NCBI GenBank assembly: GCA_947476675.1
Contig: CANJRL010000004.1
Coordinates: 1 to 48,027 of the forward strand
From: Phycisphaerales bacterium
GTDB taxonomy: Bacteria > Planctomycetota > Phycisphaerae > Phycisphaerales > UBA1924
Direction: 5' to 3'
Length of the DNA stretch: 48,027 nt
Numbering within the stretch: position 1 is the first letter of the stretch; each line of letters begins with the position of its first letter. The notes beneath the pieces are model-generated. The model was not told the origin of the DNA and ran no database searches. It saw only the letters and a program-made list of their open reading frames with translations. The position numbers and the translations under genes are program-made. Below are positions 7,953 to 15,716 of the stretch, one piece after another.

Positions 7953-8230
7953 TTTCCGGACTCTAGGGAAAACCCTTGTGTCTCGAATGCCGTCGTGCCA
8001 ACCGAGTGCGAACACGCAACGGCCGAATTGTGAAGAAATGGCAGGCTTTGCCTTGCGTGATCGGCGAAGTCGATGCATTCTCCCGGAGGTTCAAGAGTCG
8101 GAGCTGATCTTTCGCCCGGGCAACCCCGGGGCCGAAGGAGAGGCGAACCGACACGGCTACGGTTGATTTCCGGCGTGGAATGCTCCGCGCCGGCACGGTT
8201 CCACAAGAGTTTGTAGGGAGGACACACGTC
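7953..8230 (+). promoter_or_regulatory. long structured leader upstream of a sorting-tail protein
   Basis: This 278-bp gap holds no convincing ORF. Inverted repeats are readable. One is a CCCGGG-CAA-CCC(c)GGG hairpin near 8113-8130 enclosed by TTCGCC/GGCGAA. The other is GTGGAA/TTCCAC (about 8176-8207), competing with CCGGCG/CGCCGG. TACGGT at 8158 may be a -10 box giving a 60-70 nt leader. The GGGAGG ribosome binding site precedes the ATG at 8231. I could not match the fold to a known riboswitch class. Confidence 0.35.
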
Positions 8231-8995
8231 ATGAAGAAGTTCGCCATGGGCGCCCTTGCGCTCGCATCGGTGGCCGGCGCCGCGACCGCGGAGCAGACCG
8301 GCACGCTGTCCCTCGTCCGCACGTTCGACCTGAACACCGCCACGGTCGCCGGCCGCGCGACCCCCGGCGCGGTGTATTCGAACGTCGACAACTTCACGGG
8401 CAATGCCTACGCCAACGGCGGCGCGGCCAATCTGGCCGGCAACACCATCACGACGCTCGTCGCCGACGACATCCTGATGGCCGGCCCGTCGTCGATCACC
8501 TCGTTCACCTTCTCGGTGGCCAACTTCAACACCGTCGCGGTGTCGGCCCGCGCCCGCGTCCGCTTCTACGCCGCGGACGGCGTCGGCGGGACCCCCGGCA
8601 CGGTGATCACCGGCTTCTCGTTCAACCCGATCTCGTTCACCGCCAACTCTGTCAACACCTTCACCGGCAACGTCGCGGCGTTCGTGCTGCCCGCGGCGTT
8701 CTGGGCCGGCATCACCTTCGACAACAACACCGGCGGCACCGGCGCCACCGCGGCCCAGCTGAACAACCTGGGCCAGGGCATCTTCGACCCGCCGGTCGTC
8801 GGCTCCTCGGCCAACCTGGCGTTCCAGACCACTGCCGCCGGCTCGTTCCTCGCGAACAACCCGGCCGGTTCGACCTTCAACTTCACCGGCCTTGGCGCCC
8901 CGAACGCGAACTTCGGCTGGGAGTTCATCCCGACCCCGGGCGCCGCGGCCCTGTTCGGCATCGCCGGCGTCGCCGGCGCTCGCCGCCGCCGCTGA
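8231..8995 (+). CDS. secreted protein with PEP-CTERM-like (TPGA) sorting tail
   Basis: A 254-aa exported protein. It has a signal peptide (MKKFAMGALALASVAGAATA) and a Thr/Asn/Ala-rich beta-type body. The C-terminal tail has a TPGA motif, a hydrophobic stretch (AALFGIAGVAG) and a final run of arginines. This tripartite tail is the layout of PEP-CTERM-type sorting signals, which are cleaved by an exosortase-like enzyme at the cell envelope; the TPGA core is the variant seen in Phycisphaerae. The start at 8231 is set by a GGGAGG ribosome binding site and the signal peptide; the frame is open further upstream. Function of the body unknown. It stands alone between two terminators or gaps. A second protein with the same tail is at 27091-27870. 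Confidence 0.85.
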   Translation: MKKFAMGALALASVAGAATAEQTGTLSLVRTFDLNTATVAGRATPGAVYSNVDNFTGNAYANGGAANLAGNTITTLVADDILMAGPSSITSFTFSVANFNTVAVSARARVRFYAADGVGGTPGTVITGFSFNPISFTANSVNTFTGNVAAFVLPAAFWAGITFDNNTGGTGATAAQLNNLGQGIFDPPVVGSSANLAFQTTAAGSFLANNPAGSTFNFTGLGAPNANFGWEFIPTPGAAALFGIAGVAGARRRR

Positions 8996-9050
8996 GTCCT
9001 GCATGGATGGGCGCCCGCGGGACCGGGCGCAGCAGGCATGGATCGTCGAC

Positions 9051-9082
9051 AGGCCCGGGCCGAGAGGCTCGGGCCTTGTCTT
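9051..9082 (+). terminator. probable intrinsic terminator
   Basis: Stem AGGCCCGGGCC/GGCTCGGGCCT (11 bp, one G.T) with a GAGA loop, then TGTCTT. It lies 55 bp after the sorting-tail gene. Confidence 0.6.
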
Positions 9083-9136
9083 GGGAAGAAACAACCGGGG
9101 TGGGGGGCTCTCACACCGGGCAATCTGGGTCTTCGT

Positions 9137-10348
9137 TCAGCCCGCGGCCGCGAGCAGCGGTGTTGCCGCCGAGATGGCTTCCCGCGCCGCGGCGTCGATC
9201 CGGGGAAGGCGGTGATCCCAGAGGTGGGCTCGGGCGATCTCGGCGCGCCCGGCGAGGCCCATCGCCGCGCGGCGTGGGACGTCCTCGAGCAGCGCTTCCG
9301 CGACGGCGCGGGCCTCGTGGGGGGCCGCCGCGCCGACCATGCGCACGCGCTCGACCCCGTCCGCGGCGAAGTGACGCCGGGCCATCAGGCGATCGTCGGC
9401 GATGGTTGCGCATCCGGCGGCGAGGCTGAGCAGGAGGCGCTCGCTGAACGAGTGCGTGAACTGGGTGGGTCCCCAGGCGAGGCACACCCGGGCGCGGGCC
9501 AGCGCCGCGGACGTTGCGGCGTAGTCGATGTTCCCGCGGTGCTCGATCGACCCGCCGCAGAACTGCTTCCACGCGTCCGGGCCGTAGACCACCGTCGGCA
9601 GGCCCTGCATCGCGGCGACCAGCGCCGTGCGGCGGGCGCGGTTGACGCTCGCGATCACCCATCGCCAGCACAGCGAGAGAGAGGACCACTCGGCGGCGGG
9701 AAGGGATTCGCTTGCCTGGGAGAGGTCCATCGCCTGCTCGAACGTTGTCCAGGGGTGGGCGAGCATGGTTTCGGCGGCCTGATCGCAAGCCTTGCGGAGG
9801 CGCGCGGGGACGGCTTCGCGGAGGTCGGCGAGTTCGGCCTCGGTGTGGATCGAGCCGAAAACGGCGACGCCGTCGGGCCGGTGGGCAGGATCACCCTCGG
9901 GCGCGCCGAGATGGCCGCGCTCGATGAGATCGGCGGGGGCGAGCGCGGAGGGGGGCACGCCGTGGAGGCAGTGGACGGCGCGAAGGGAGGGCCAGCGCAG
10001 GCGCAGGAGGTGCGTCGAGTCGGCGCAGGGGAGGAGCAGGCGGTGGGCCTCGACTCGGGAGAGCCCGTCGAGTTGCTCGGCCCAGACGGCGAAGGGATGG
10101 TCGACAAAGAACTGGATGAGCCCGATGCGTCGCGAGGGCGCCTGGGCGCGGAGGGCGGCGACGTCGGCGATGCTGTTGAGGAAGTTGAACCAGATTGACG
10201 CGGCGGGGCCGGGGGCGGCGCACTGCTCGGCGGGAGGGTTGACCGGATGGCCGGCGCGGGCGAAGGCGTCGGCGAGTTCCGCCGCCATCGCGCCGAGCAG
10301 GGAGTACCTGGAGTTGTAGCGGGAGTTGAGGAACACCGGGTAGGTCAT
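9137..10348 (-). CDS. glycosyltransferase-like protein
   Basis: A 403-aa protein. The C-terminal half resembles the group-1 glycosyltransferase/CgeB type: AWGPTQFTHSFSERLLLSLAAGCATIADD, where Ser-Glu-Arg plus a small-residue loop forms the nucleotide-sugar site. The N-terminal half (MTYPVFLNSRYNSRYSLLGA...) looks like the acceptor-side Rossmann domain. The ATG at 10348 follows the priA stop by 46 bp. A longer frame runs into priA but is less likely. There is no clear ribosome binding site; GATACA 8 nt upstream of the ATG is a weak -10-like box. Sugar donor and acceptor unknown. It is probably the second gene after priA or has its own promoter. Confidence 0.65.
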   Translation of the reverse strand: MTYPVFLNSRYNSRYSLLGAMAAELADAFARAGHPVNPPAEQCAAPGPAASIWFNFLNSIADVAALRAQAPSRRIGLIQFFVDHPFAVWAEQLDGLSRVEAHRLLLPCADSTHLLRLRWPSLRAVHCLHGVPPSALAPADLIERGHLGAPEGDPAHRPDGVAVFGSIHTEAELADLREAVPARLRKACDQAAETMLAHPWTTFEQAMDLSQASESLPAAEWSSLSLCWRWVIASVNRARRTALVAAMQGLPTVVYGPDAWKQFCGGSIEHRGNIDYAATSAALARARVCLAWGPTQFTHSFSERLLLSLAAGCATIADDRLMARRHFAADGVERVRMVGAAAPHEARAVAEALLEDVPRRAAMGLAGRAEIARAHLWDHRLPRIDAAAREAISAATPLLAAAG

Positions 10349-10394
10349 CGGCGGTGTGTATCGGCACGGCGAGCGTCGCTCGGTGAGCCGCGGC

Positions 10395-12719
10395 TCAGAG
10401 CAGGGCCATCGGGTCGATATCCACGGCCGTGCGGCTGTCGCTGTGGAGGCGCCCGGCGTTGCGCGCCGAGGTGATGACGGCCTGGATGGCGCCCGGTGAA
10501 GAAGCCATGACCTCGATGGCGATGCGGTGGAAGCCCGCGACCCGGGAGATGGGGGCGGGCATCGGGCCGCGGAGCCGGATCCATTCATTGGGGGATTGCG
10601 GGAGGGGCTCCATCGCGGAGCGGAGGGCTTCGACGATCCGCTCGGCGTGGGCGGCGGCCTTCGAGTGGTCGGCGTCGCGGACCACGATGCGGGCCATGCG
10701 GCTATAGGGTGGGAGGCGGCTGCGCTCGCGGGTGGCGAGTTCGGCGGAGGCGAAGCCCCGGTAGTCGTGGGCCGCGGCGAGGCGTATCGCGGGAGCGTTG
10801 GGGACGAGGGTCTGCACGATGACGAGGCCCGGGTCGACGGAGCGGCCGGCGCGGCCGGCGACTTGGCTGACGAGTTGGAAGGTGCGCTCGGCGGCGCGGA
10901 AGTCGGGCATGTGGATGGCGGTGTCGGCGTGGACGACGCCGACGAGGCGGACGCCGGGAAAGTCGAGGCCCTTGGCGATCATCTGCGTGCCGAGAAGGAG
11001 GCGGACCTCGCCGCGCTCGAAGCGGGAGAGGGCGTCGAGCCAGTGCTGGTGGGTTCGGGCGGTGTCGCCGTCGAGGCGGAGCATGGTCCTGCCCTCGATG
11101 AGTTCGGGGTAGAGCGTGGCGAGTTCGCTCTCGACCCGCTGGGTGCCCATGCCGAAGACGCTGACGCGCTTGCCGCAGACCGGGCAGAGTTCGGGGAGGA
11201 GCCGCTCGGCAAGGCAGTGGTGGCACCGGACGGCGCCTCCGCGCGGTGAGACCTTGTCGCGGTGGTAGACCATGGCGGCGTCGCAGTCGTCGCAGGTCAT
11301 GACCCAGCCGCAGCGGTGGTCGGGGCAACAGAGATAGTTGGCGTATCCGCGGCGGTTGAGCAGGAGGATGATCTGGCCGCCGGCGGCGAGGGCGCGGGCG
11401 ATGGCGTGCTCGAGGCGCGGGCCGAGGAGGTGGATGCGCTGGTCGGTCCAGGGGCGGGCGCGTCGCTCCTCGGCGAGGTCGACGATCTCGACGCGGGGCA
11501 GGCGGGCGCCGCCGACGCGCTCGGTGAGTTCGCTGAGCGTCGAGCGGCCTTCGAGGGCGTTTCTCCAGGACTCCATGGAAGGGGTTGCGGAGCCCAGGAC
11601 GATGGGGCAGGCCTCGATCTGGGCTCTCTTGATGGCGACGTCGCGGGCGTGGTACCGGGGCAGTTGGTCCTGCTTGTAGCCGTCCTCGTGCTCCTCGTCG
11701 ACGACGATCAGGCCGACCCGGGCTCCGTCCGGGAACGGCGCGAAGATGGCCGATCGCGCCCCGACGACGACGCGGGCCACGCCCGAGGCGACCGCCGACC
11801 ATTGCTGGTTGCGCTGGGCCGCGGTGAGCCCGGAGTGGAGCACCGCGACGCCGCCGGCGCGGTTGCCGAAGCGGCCCTGGAACCGGCCGACGGTCTGGGG
11901 GGTGAGGCTGATCTCGGGGACCAGCACGATGGCGGATTCCCCGCGATCGAGAACGCGGTCGATGACGCGGAGATAGACCTCTGTCTTGCCCGAGCCGGTG
12001 ACGCCGCGGAGCAGGTGGGGCCGGAACGAGCCGAGCGTGGGCGAGATGGCGTCGATGGCGGCGTGCTGCTCCGAGGAGAGCGTGAGAGCGCGATCGGGTG
12101 GAACGGGAACGTCGTCCCACACCGCGCGGACTGTCTGCCGCTCGACCTGGCGGAGCAGTCCGAGCGCGACGAGGCGGTTGATGGGGGCGAGGGTGCGGGC
12201 GCCGACGGCGTCGGCCAAGGCCCGCGGCTCGATGGGCCAGGCGGTCTCGCGGATGGCGCGGGCGGCATCCCACGCGGACAGGACGGAGGGCGTGAGCGGG
12301 GCGCGGGGCTCGGCGCCGGTGGGCATGAGCATCGTTCTGGTCGTCGACCCGATGCCGCGCTTGACGGCGGCGGGGGCCATCGAGGCCATCACCATGCCCA
12401 GAGGGGTGCAGTAGTAGCGGGCCATCCATCGGGCGAGTTCAACGAGCGTGGCCGGGAGGGCGACGCCGGTGCGGCGGAGGATGGGCTTGATCTTGGCGGC
12501 ATCGAGGCCGGGCGCGGCGATGACCTCGACAATGTAGCCGTGGGCGGGCTTGTCGCCCCGGCCGAGCGGGGCTTCGACCCGCTCCCCGATGCGGGCGTCG
12601 CGCATGCTGTGCGGGAGCGCGTAGGTGAGGCCGGCGGGGTGGTCGAGCCCCCGCTCGAGGGCCACGCGGACGAAGGGGCCGCCCTGCGCGGTCGGGGGGG
12701 AGAAGAGATCGCCGGGCAT
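10395..12719 (-). CDS. priA: primosomal replication-restart helicase PriA
   Basis: A 774-aa superfamily 2 helicase that rebuilds replication forks. The N-terminal DNA-binding domain includes the 3'-end-binding region (FVRVALERGLDHPAGLTYAL). Walker A is GVTGSGKTE at 239-247. Walker B is VVDEEHEDGYKQ. An insert holds eight Cys of the zinc-binding region (CCPDHRCGW, CDDC, CHHC, CPVCGK) between helicase lobes, followed by the motif V/VI region (GTQMIAKGLDFPGVRLVGVV, QVAGRAGR). The length is normal for the family. A TACGCT box ends 8 nt upstream of the ATG and there is no usable ribosome binding site. A glycosyltransferase-like gene follows after 46 bp. Confidence 0.97.
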   Translation of the reverse strand: MPGDLFSPPTAQGGPFVRVALERGLDHPAGLTYALPHSMRDARIGERVEAPLGRGDKPAHGYIVEVIAAPGLDAAKIKPILRRTGVALPATLVELARWMARYYCTPLGMVMASMAPAAVKRGIGSTTRTMLMPTGAEPRAPLTPSVLSAWDAARAIRETAWPIEPRALADAVGARTLAPINRLVALGLLRQVERQTVRAVWDDVPVPPDRALTLSSEQHAAIDAISPTLGSFRPHLLRGVTGSGKTEVYLRVIDRVLDRGESAIVLVPEISLTPQTVGRFQGRFGNRAGGVAVLHSGLTAAQRNQQWSAVASGVARVVVGARSAIFAPFPDGARVGLIVVDEEHEDGYKQDQLPRYHARDVAIKRAQIEACPIVLGSATPSMESWRNALEGRSTLSELTERVGGARLPRVEIVDLAEERRARPWTDQRIHLLGPRLEHAIARALAAGGQIILLLNRRGYANYLCCPDHRCGWVMTCDDCDAAMVYHRDKVSPRGGAVRCHHCLAERLLPELCPVCGKRVSVFGMGTQRVESELATLYPELIEGRTMLRLDGDTARTHQHWLDALSRFERGEVRLLLGTQMIAKGLDFPGVRLVGVVHADTAIHMPDFRAAERTFQLVSQVAGRAGRSVDPGLVIVQTLVPNAPAIRLAAAHDYRGFASAELATRERSRLPPYSRMARIVVRDADHSKAAAHAERIVEALRSAMEPLPQSPNEWIRLRGPMPAPISRVAGFHRIAIEVMASSPGAIQAVITSARNAGRLHSDSRTAVDIDPMALL

Positions 12720-12727
12720 CGCCCCAG

Positions 12728-12733
12728 AGCGTA
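12728..12733 (-). promoter_or_regulatory. -10-like box for priA, leaderless spacing
   Basis: TACGCT on the minus strand ends 8 nt before the priA ATG. No -35 is recognised. Confidence 0.5.
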
Positions 12734-12756
12734 CGCGGCGCGCGGGGCGGCGCGGT

Positions 12757-14157
12757 TCAGCGGGGGCCCGGGCCCTGGTCGGCGGGGGCTAGCACGGCCG
12801 GGGTGAGGGCGCGGAGCAGTTCGCGCACCTCGTCGGCGCGGCCGGTCTGGCGCATGTCGACGATCTGGAGCGGCAGTCGCCCGACCGCGTCGCGGGCGGT
12901 GACGCTGGCGCCGGCGTTCAGGAGGCGGCGGACGGAGTAGTAGTCGCCGTCGTAGATGGCGAACATGAGGGGGGTCCAGCCGCGGACGTCGCGGTCGACG
13001 GCGCGGGCTTCGAGGTCGGCGCCGGCCTCGATGAGGGGCTCGATCATCGCGACGCTGCGCGAGAGCATGAGCGGGGACCATCCGTCGTTGGTCTTGTGGT
13101 TGACGTCGGCGCCGCGGCGGACCAGGGCGCGGACGCCCTCTGGGCGCGAGGACTTGAGGGCGATGATGAGGGGGGTGACGCCGTCGCGGTTGGAGGCGTT
13201 GGGGTCGAGCCCGGCGTCGATGAGGGCGAGGATGCAGTGCGGGTCGCCGGTGCGGGCGGCGGCCATGAGCGCGGTATCGCCCCGGGTGGTCTTGGCGCGG
13301 AAGTCGGCCCTGCGGTCGAGGAGGGCACGGACGCGGGTCGCGTCGCCGGAGAGCGCCGCCATCATCAGGGCGGTGGTGCCATCCTCGGCGGTCGCGTTGA
13401 TGTTGGCGCCGAGGTCGAGCAGGGCGGCGATGGCGGGCACGCCGGCCTCGAGGCCCTCGCAGGCCCACATGAGCGGGGTGACCCCGCCGAGCGCCTTCCC
13501 TTCCAGATCGGCCCCGGCCTTGGCCAGCGCGCTGATGGCGACGAGGTTGCCGCGGCGAGCGGCGATGGCGAGGGCGTCCGCGCCGTCGCGCGGCTTGCGG
13601 AAATCGCGGCGGGCGCCGGCCTTGAGCAGCATGTCGAAGATGACCGGGTCTTTGGCGTAGACGGCGGCCCAGATCAGCGGGGTGTCGCCGTCCCAGTTGA
13701 TCGCTTCGACGTCGGCCTTGGCGTCGAGGAGCATGCGGACCTTGGCCGGGACGTCCCCCTCGACCATGGCGAGCATCAGCGCGCTGCCGCCGTCCGAGCC
13801 GGTGAGGTTGGGGTTGGCGCCCTTGTCGAGGAGGAACCTCATGGTCTCGGGTGTTCCGAGGCGGGCGGCCCAGATGAGCGGGCTGGAGCCGTTGATCCAG
13901 CCCTGGCCGCCCTTGACGGGCTCGTTGATGGAGACGCCCTTGGCGAGTTCCGCGGCGATGACGTCGAGTTCGCCCTTGCGCGCCGCCTCGTGGATGGGCA
14001 GGAGAGCGGGCCCCCCGACCGGCGGCCCGGGGATGGCGTCGGCGGGGCGCACGGGCTTGAGGGCGGGCTGGCCCGGCGCGGGCTCGGGCGGCGCGTCCTG
14101 GGCGGCGATGCAAGGGGCGGCAAGCACGAGCGAGACGAGGACAAGGGCGAGACGCAT
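12757..14157 (-). CDS. secreted ankyrin-repeat protein
   Basis: A 466-aa protein with a clear signal peptide (MRLALVLVSLVLAAPCIAAQ) and about ten to eleven ankyrin repeats filling the rest. Typical units read SPLIWAARLGTPETMRFLLD, TPLMWACEGLEAGVPAIAAL and TALMMAALSGDATRVRALLD. A conserved GANPN/GADVN-type turn closes each repeat. Ankyrin arrays bind other proteins; with export to the periplasm or beyond, the partner would be an envelope or external protein. AGGAG about 9 nt before the ATG sets the start. The frame runs further upstream across carA and is only a shadow there. It diverges from carA, with TATCGT upstream as a possible -10. Confidence 0.9.
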   Translation of the reverse strand: MRLALVLVSLVLAAPCIAAQDAPPEPAPGQPALKPVRPADAIPGPPVGGPALLPIHEAARKGELDVIAAELAKGVSINEPVKGGQGWINGSSPLIWAARLGTPETMRFLLDKGANPNLTGSDGGSALMLAMVEGDVPAKVRMLLDAKADVEAINWDGDTPLIWAAVYAKDPVIFDMLLKAGARRDFRKPRDGADALAIAARRGNLVAISALAKAGADLEGKALGGVTPLMWACEGLEAGVPAIAALLDLGANINATAEDGTTALMMAALSGDATRVRALLDRRADFRAKTTRGDTALMAAARTGDPHCILALIDAGLDPNASNRDGVTPLIIALKSSRPEGVRALVRRGADVNHKTNDGWSPLMLSRSVAMIEPLIEAGADLEARAVDRDVRGWTPLMFAIYDGDYYSVRRLLNAGASVTARDAVGRLPLQIVDMRQTGRADEVRELLRALTPAVLAPADQGPGPR

Positions 14158-14223
14158 GAGGAAGGCTCCTGAGCGCGCCGCGGGTGTGGCGCGTCTCTCG
14201 ACGATAGTCGGGGCCGAGCCCGG

Positions 14224-14229
14224 TATCAT
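14224..14229 (+). promoter_or_regulatory. -10-like box for carA, leaderless spacing
   Basis: TATCAT ends 9 nt before the carA ATG. GGAG touches the ATG directly and so is too close to serve as a ribosome binding site. Confidence 0.5.
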
Positions 14230-14238
14230 CGGCCGGAG

Positions 14239-15465
14239 ATGGTGACAACCGCATTGACTTCGACCGCTCGCCTGGCCCTGCCTGACGGGGCGGTCTTCCG
14301 CGGCCGGGCCTTTGGGGCGTGCGGCAGTGCGCGGACGATCGCCGCCGAGGTGGTCTTCAACACCGCCATGTGCGGGTATGAGGAGGCGCTCTCCGACCCC
14401 TCCTACACGGGCCAGATATTGGTCATGACGGCGCCGATGATGGGGAACTACGGGGCGAACGAGGCGGACCTGGAGTCGGGCAAGGCCCAGGCGGCGGGCT
14501 TTGTGGTGCGGGAACTCGCGGGCCTGCATTCGAACCAGCGTGCCACGGCGTCGCTCGATGCGTGGCTGCGGCGCCAGGGCGTGCTGGGGCTGTGGGACAT
14601 CGACACGAGGGCGCTCACGCGGACGCTGCGGGTCTCCGGGGTGCGGCCGGGGATCCTGAGCAACGACCCCGGCAAGACGGATGCGGAGCTTGTCGCGGCG
14701 GCCCGCGCGGCGCCGGCGATGGATGGGCAGAACCTTGTGCCGCTGGTTTCCTGCTCCTCCCCCCAGATCTGGACCGAGACGCTGGGCGACTGGTGGCCGG
14801 CGAAGAAGCGGCCGGCGTCGGCGCGGCGGTCGCGGGTTGTGGCGCTGGATTGCGGCGCCAAGCGGAACATCCTTCGGCACCTGGCCGACCGAGGGTGCGA
14901 GGTCATCGTCCAGCCCTACGACACACCGGCGGCGACGATCCGGGGGATGTTCGATCGCGGGGAGGCGGACGGGCTGTTCATCTCGAACGGGCCGGGCGAC
15001 CCCGGCGCTGTGAACGATGTGATCGCGACGCTGAGGGCGCTGGTGACGGGGCCGGCGGAGCGGACGCCGCCGACCTTCGGGATTTGTCTGGGTCACCAGT
15101 TGCTGGCGCTGGCGATCGGTGCGACCACGTACAAACTGAAGTTCGGGCACCGGGGCGCGAACCAGCCGGTGCGGAACAACCTGACCGGCCGGGTGGAGAT
15201 CACGAGCCAGAACCATGGCTTCGCGGTGGACACGGAATCGCTGCGGCGTGCGGGGGGCGAGCCGACCCACGTGAACCTGAATGACGGGTCGCTGGCGGGC
15301 TTTCGGATGGCGGACAGGCCGGTGTTCGCGGTGCAGCATCACCCGGAGGCGGGGCCCGGGCCTCACGACGCGGCGTACCTCTTCGACGCGTTTGTGCGGG
15401 TGATGGAGGCGAGGCGCCCGGTGGATGCCGCGGCGATGTCCCCGGCATTGATGGCCGGGGTGTGA
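14239..15465 (+). CDS. carA: carbamoyl-phosphate synthase small (glutaminase) subunit
   Basis: A 408-aa glutamine amidotransferase subunit that releases ammonia from glutamine for CarB, feeding pyrimidine and arginine synthesis. The N-terminal CPSase small-chain domain includes VVFNTAMCGYEEALSDPSYTGQ. The C-terminal class I glutaminase has nucleophile Cys283 in FGICLGHQ and the His/Glu pair in VQHHPEAGPGP. The length is slightly above the usual 370-390 because of the SPQIWTETLGDWWPAKKRPA linker. carB is not next to it. The start at ATG 14239 gives the expected N-terminus. Confidence 0.97.
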   Translation: MVTTALTSTARLALPDGAVFRGRAFGACGSARTIAAEVVFNTAMCGYEEALSDPSYTGQILVMTAPMMGNYGANEADLESGKAQAAGFVVRELAGLHSNQRATASLDAWLRRQGVLGLWDIDTRALTRTLRVSGVRPGILSNDPGKTDAELVAAARAAPAMDGQNLVPLVSCSSPQIWTETLGDWWPAKKRPASARRSRVVALDCGAKRNILRHLADRGCEVIVQPYDTPAATIRGMFDRGEADGLFISNGPGDPGAVNDVIATLRALVTGPAERTPPTFGICLGHQLLALAIGATTYKLKFGHRGANQPVRNNLTGRVEITSQNHGFAVDTESLRRAGGEPTHVNLNDGSLAGFRMADRPVFAVQHHPEAGPGPHDAAYLFDAFVRVMEARRPVDAAAMSPALMAGV

Positions 15466-15558
15466 GGGCTTGAAGGATCCTTGGATCTGCCCGGAACCGC
15501 GCGGGAGGGCGGCCCGTACCGCGTCGGCCGGCGCCGGCTCGGCCGATGACATCGCGGG

Positions 15559-15587
15559 TTGCGTCGGCAAGAGGGCGTCGGTAGGCT
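15559..15587 (+). promoter_or_regulatory. possible promoter of the secretin gene
   Basis: TTGCGT, a 17-bp spacer and TAGGCT give a sigma70-like layout about 130 bp upstream of the ATG at 15717. The rest of the 251-bp gap after carA shows no gene. Confidence 0.4.
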
Positions 15588-15716
15588 CCGCCGCGATTTT
15601 GACCCGGCGCAACGGGATGTTGCGTTGCGGTGATCGGGCGATCGCCGGAGCACGCCGCTTCAGTGGACGCGGCGGTGTGGCGTCCGGCCGGGTGGCATTG
15701 TTGGAGACTGCAACGC

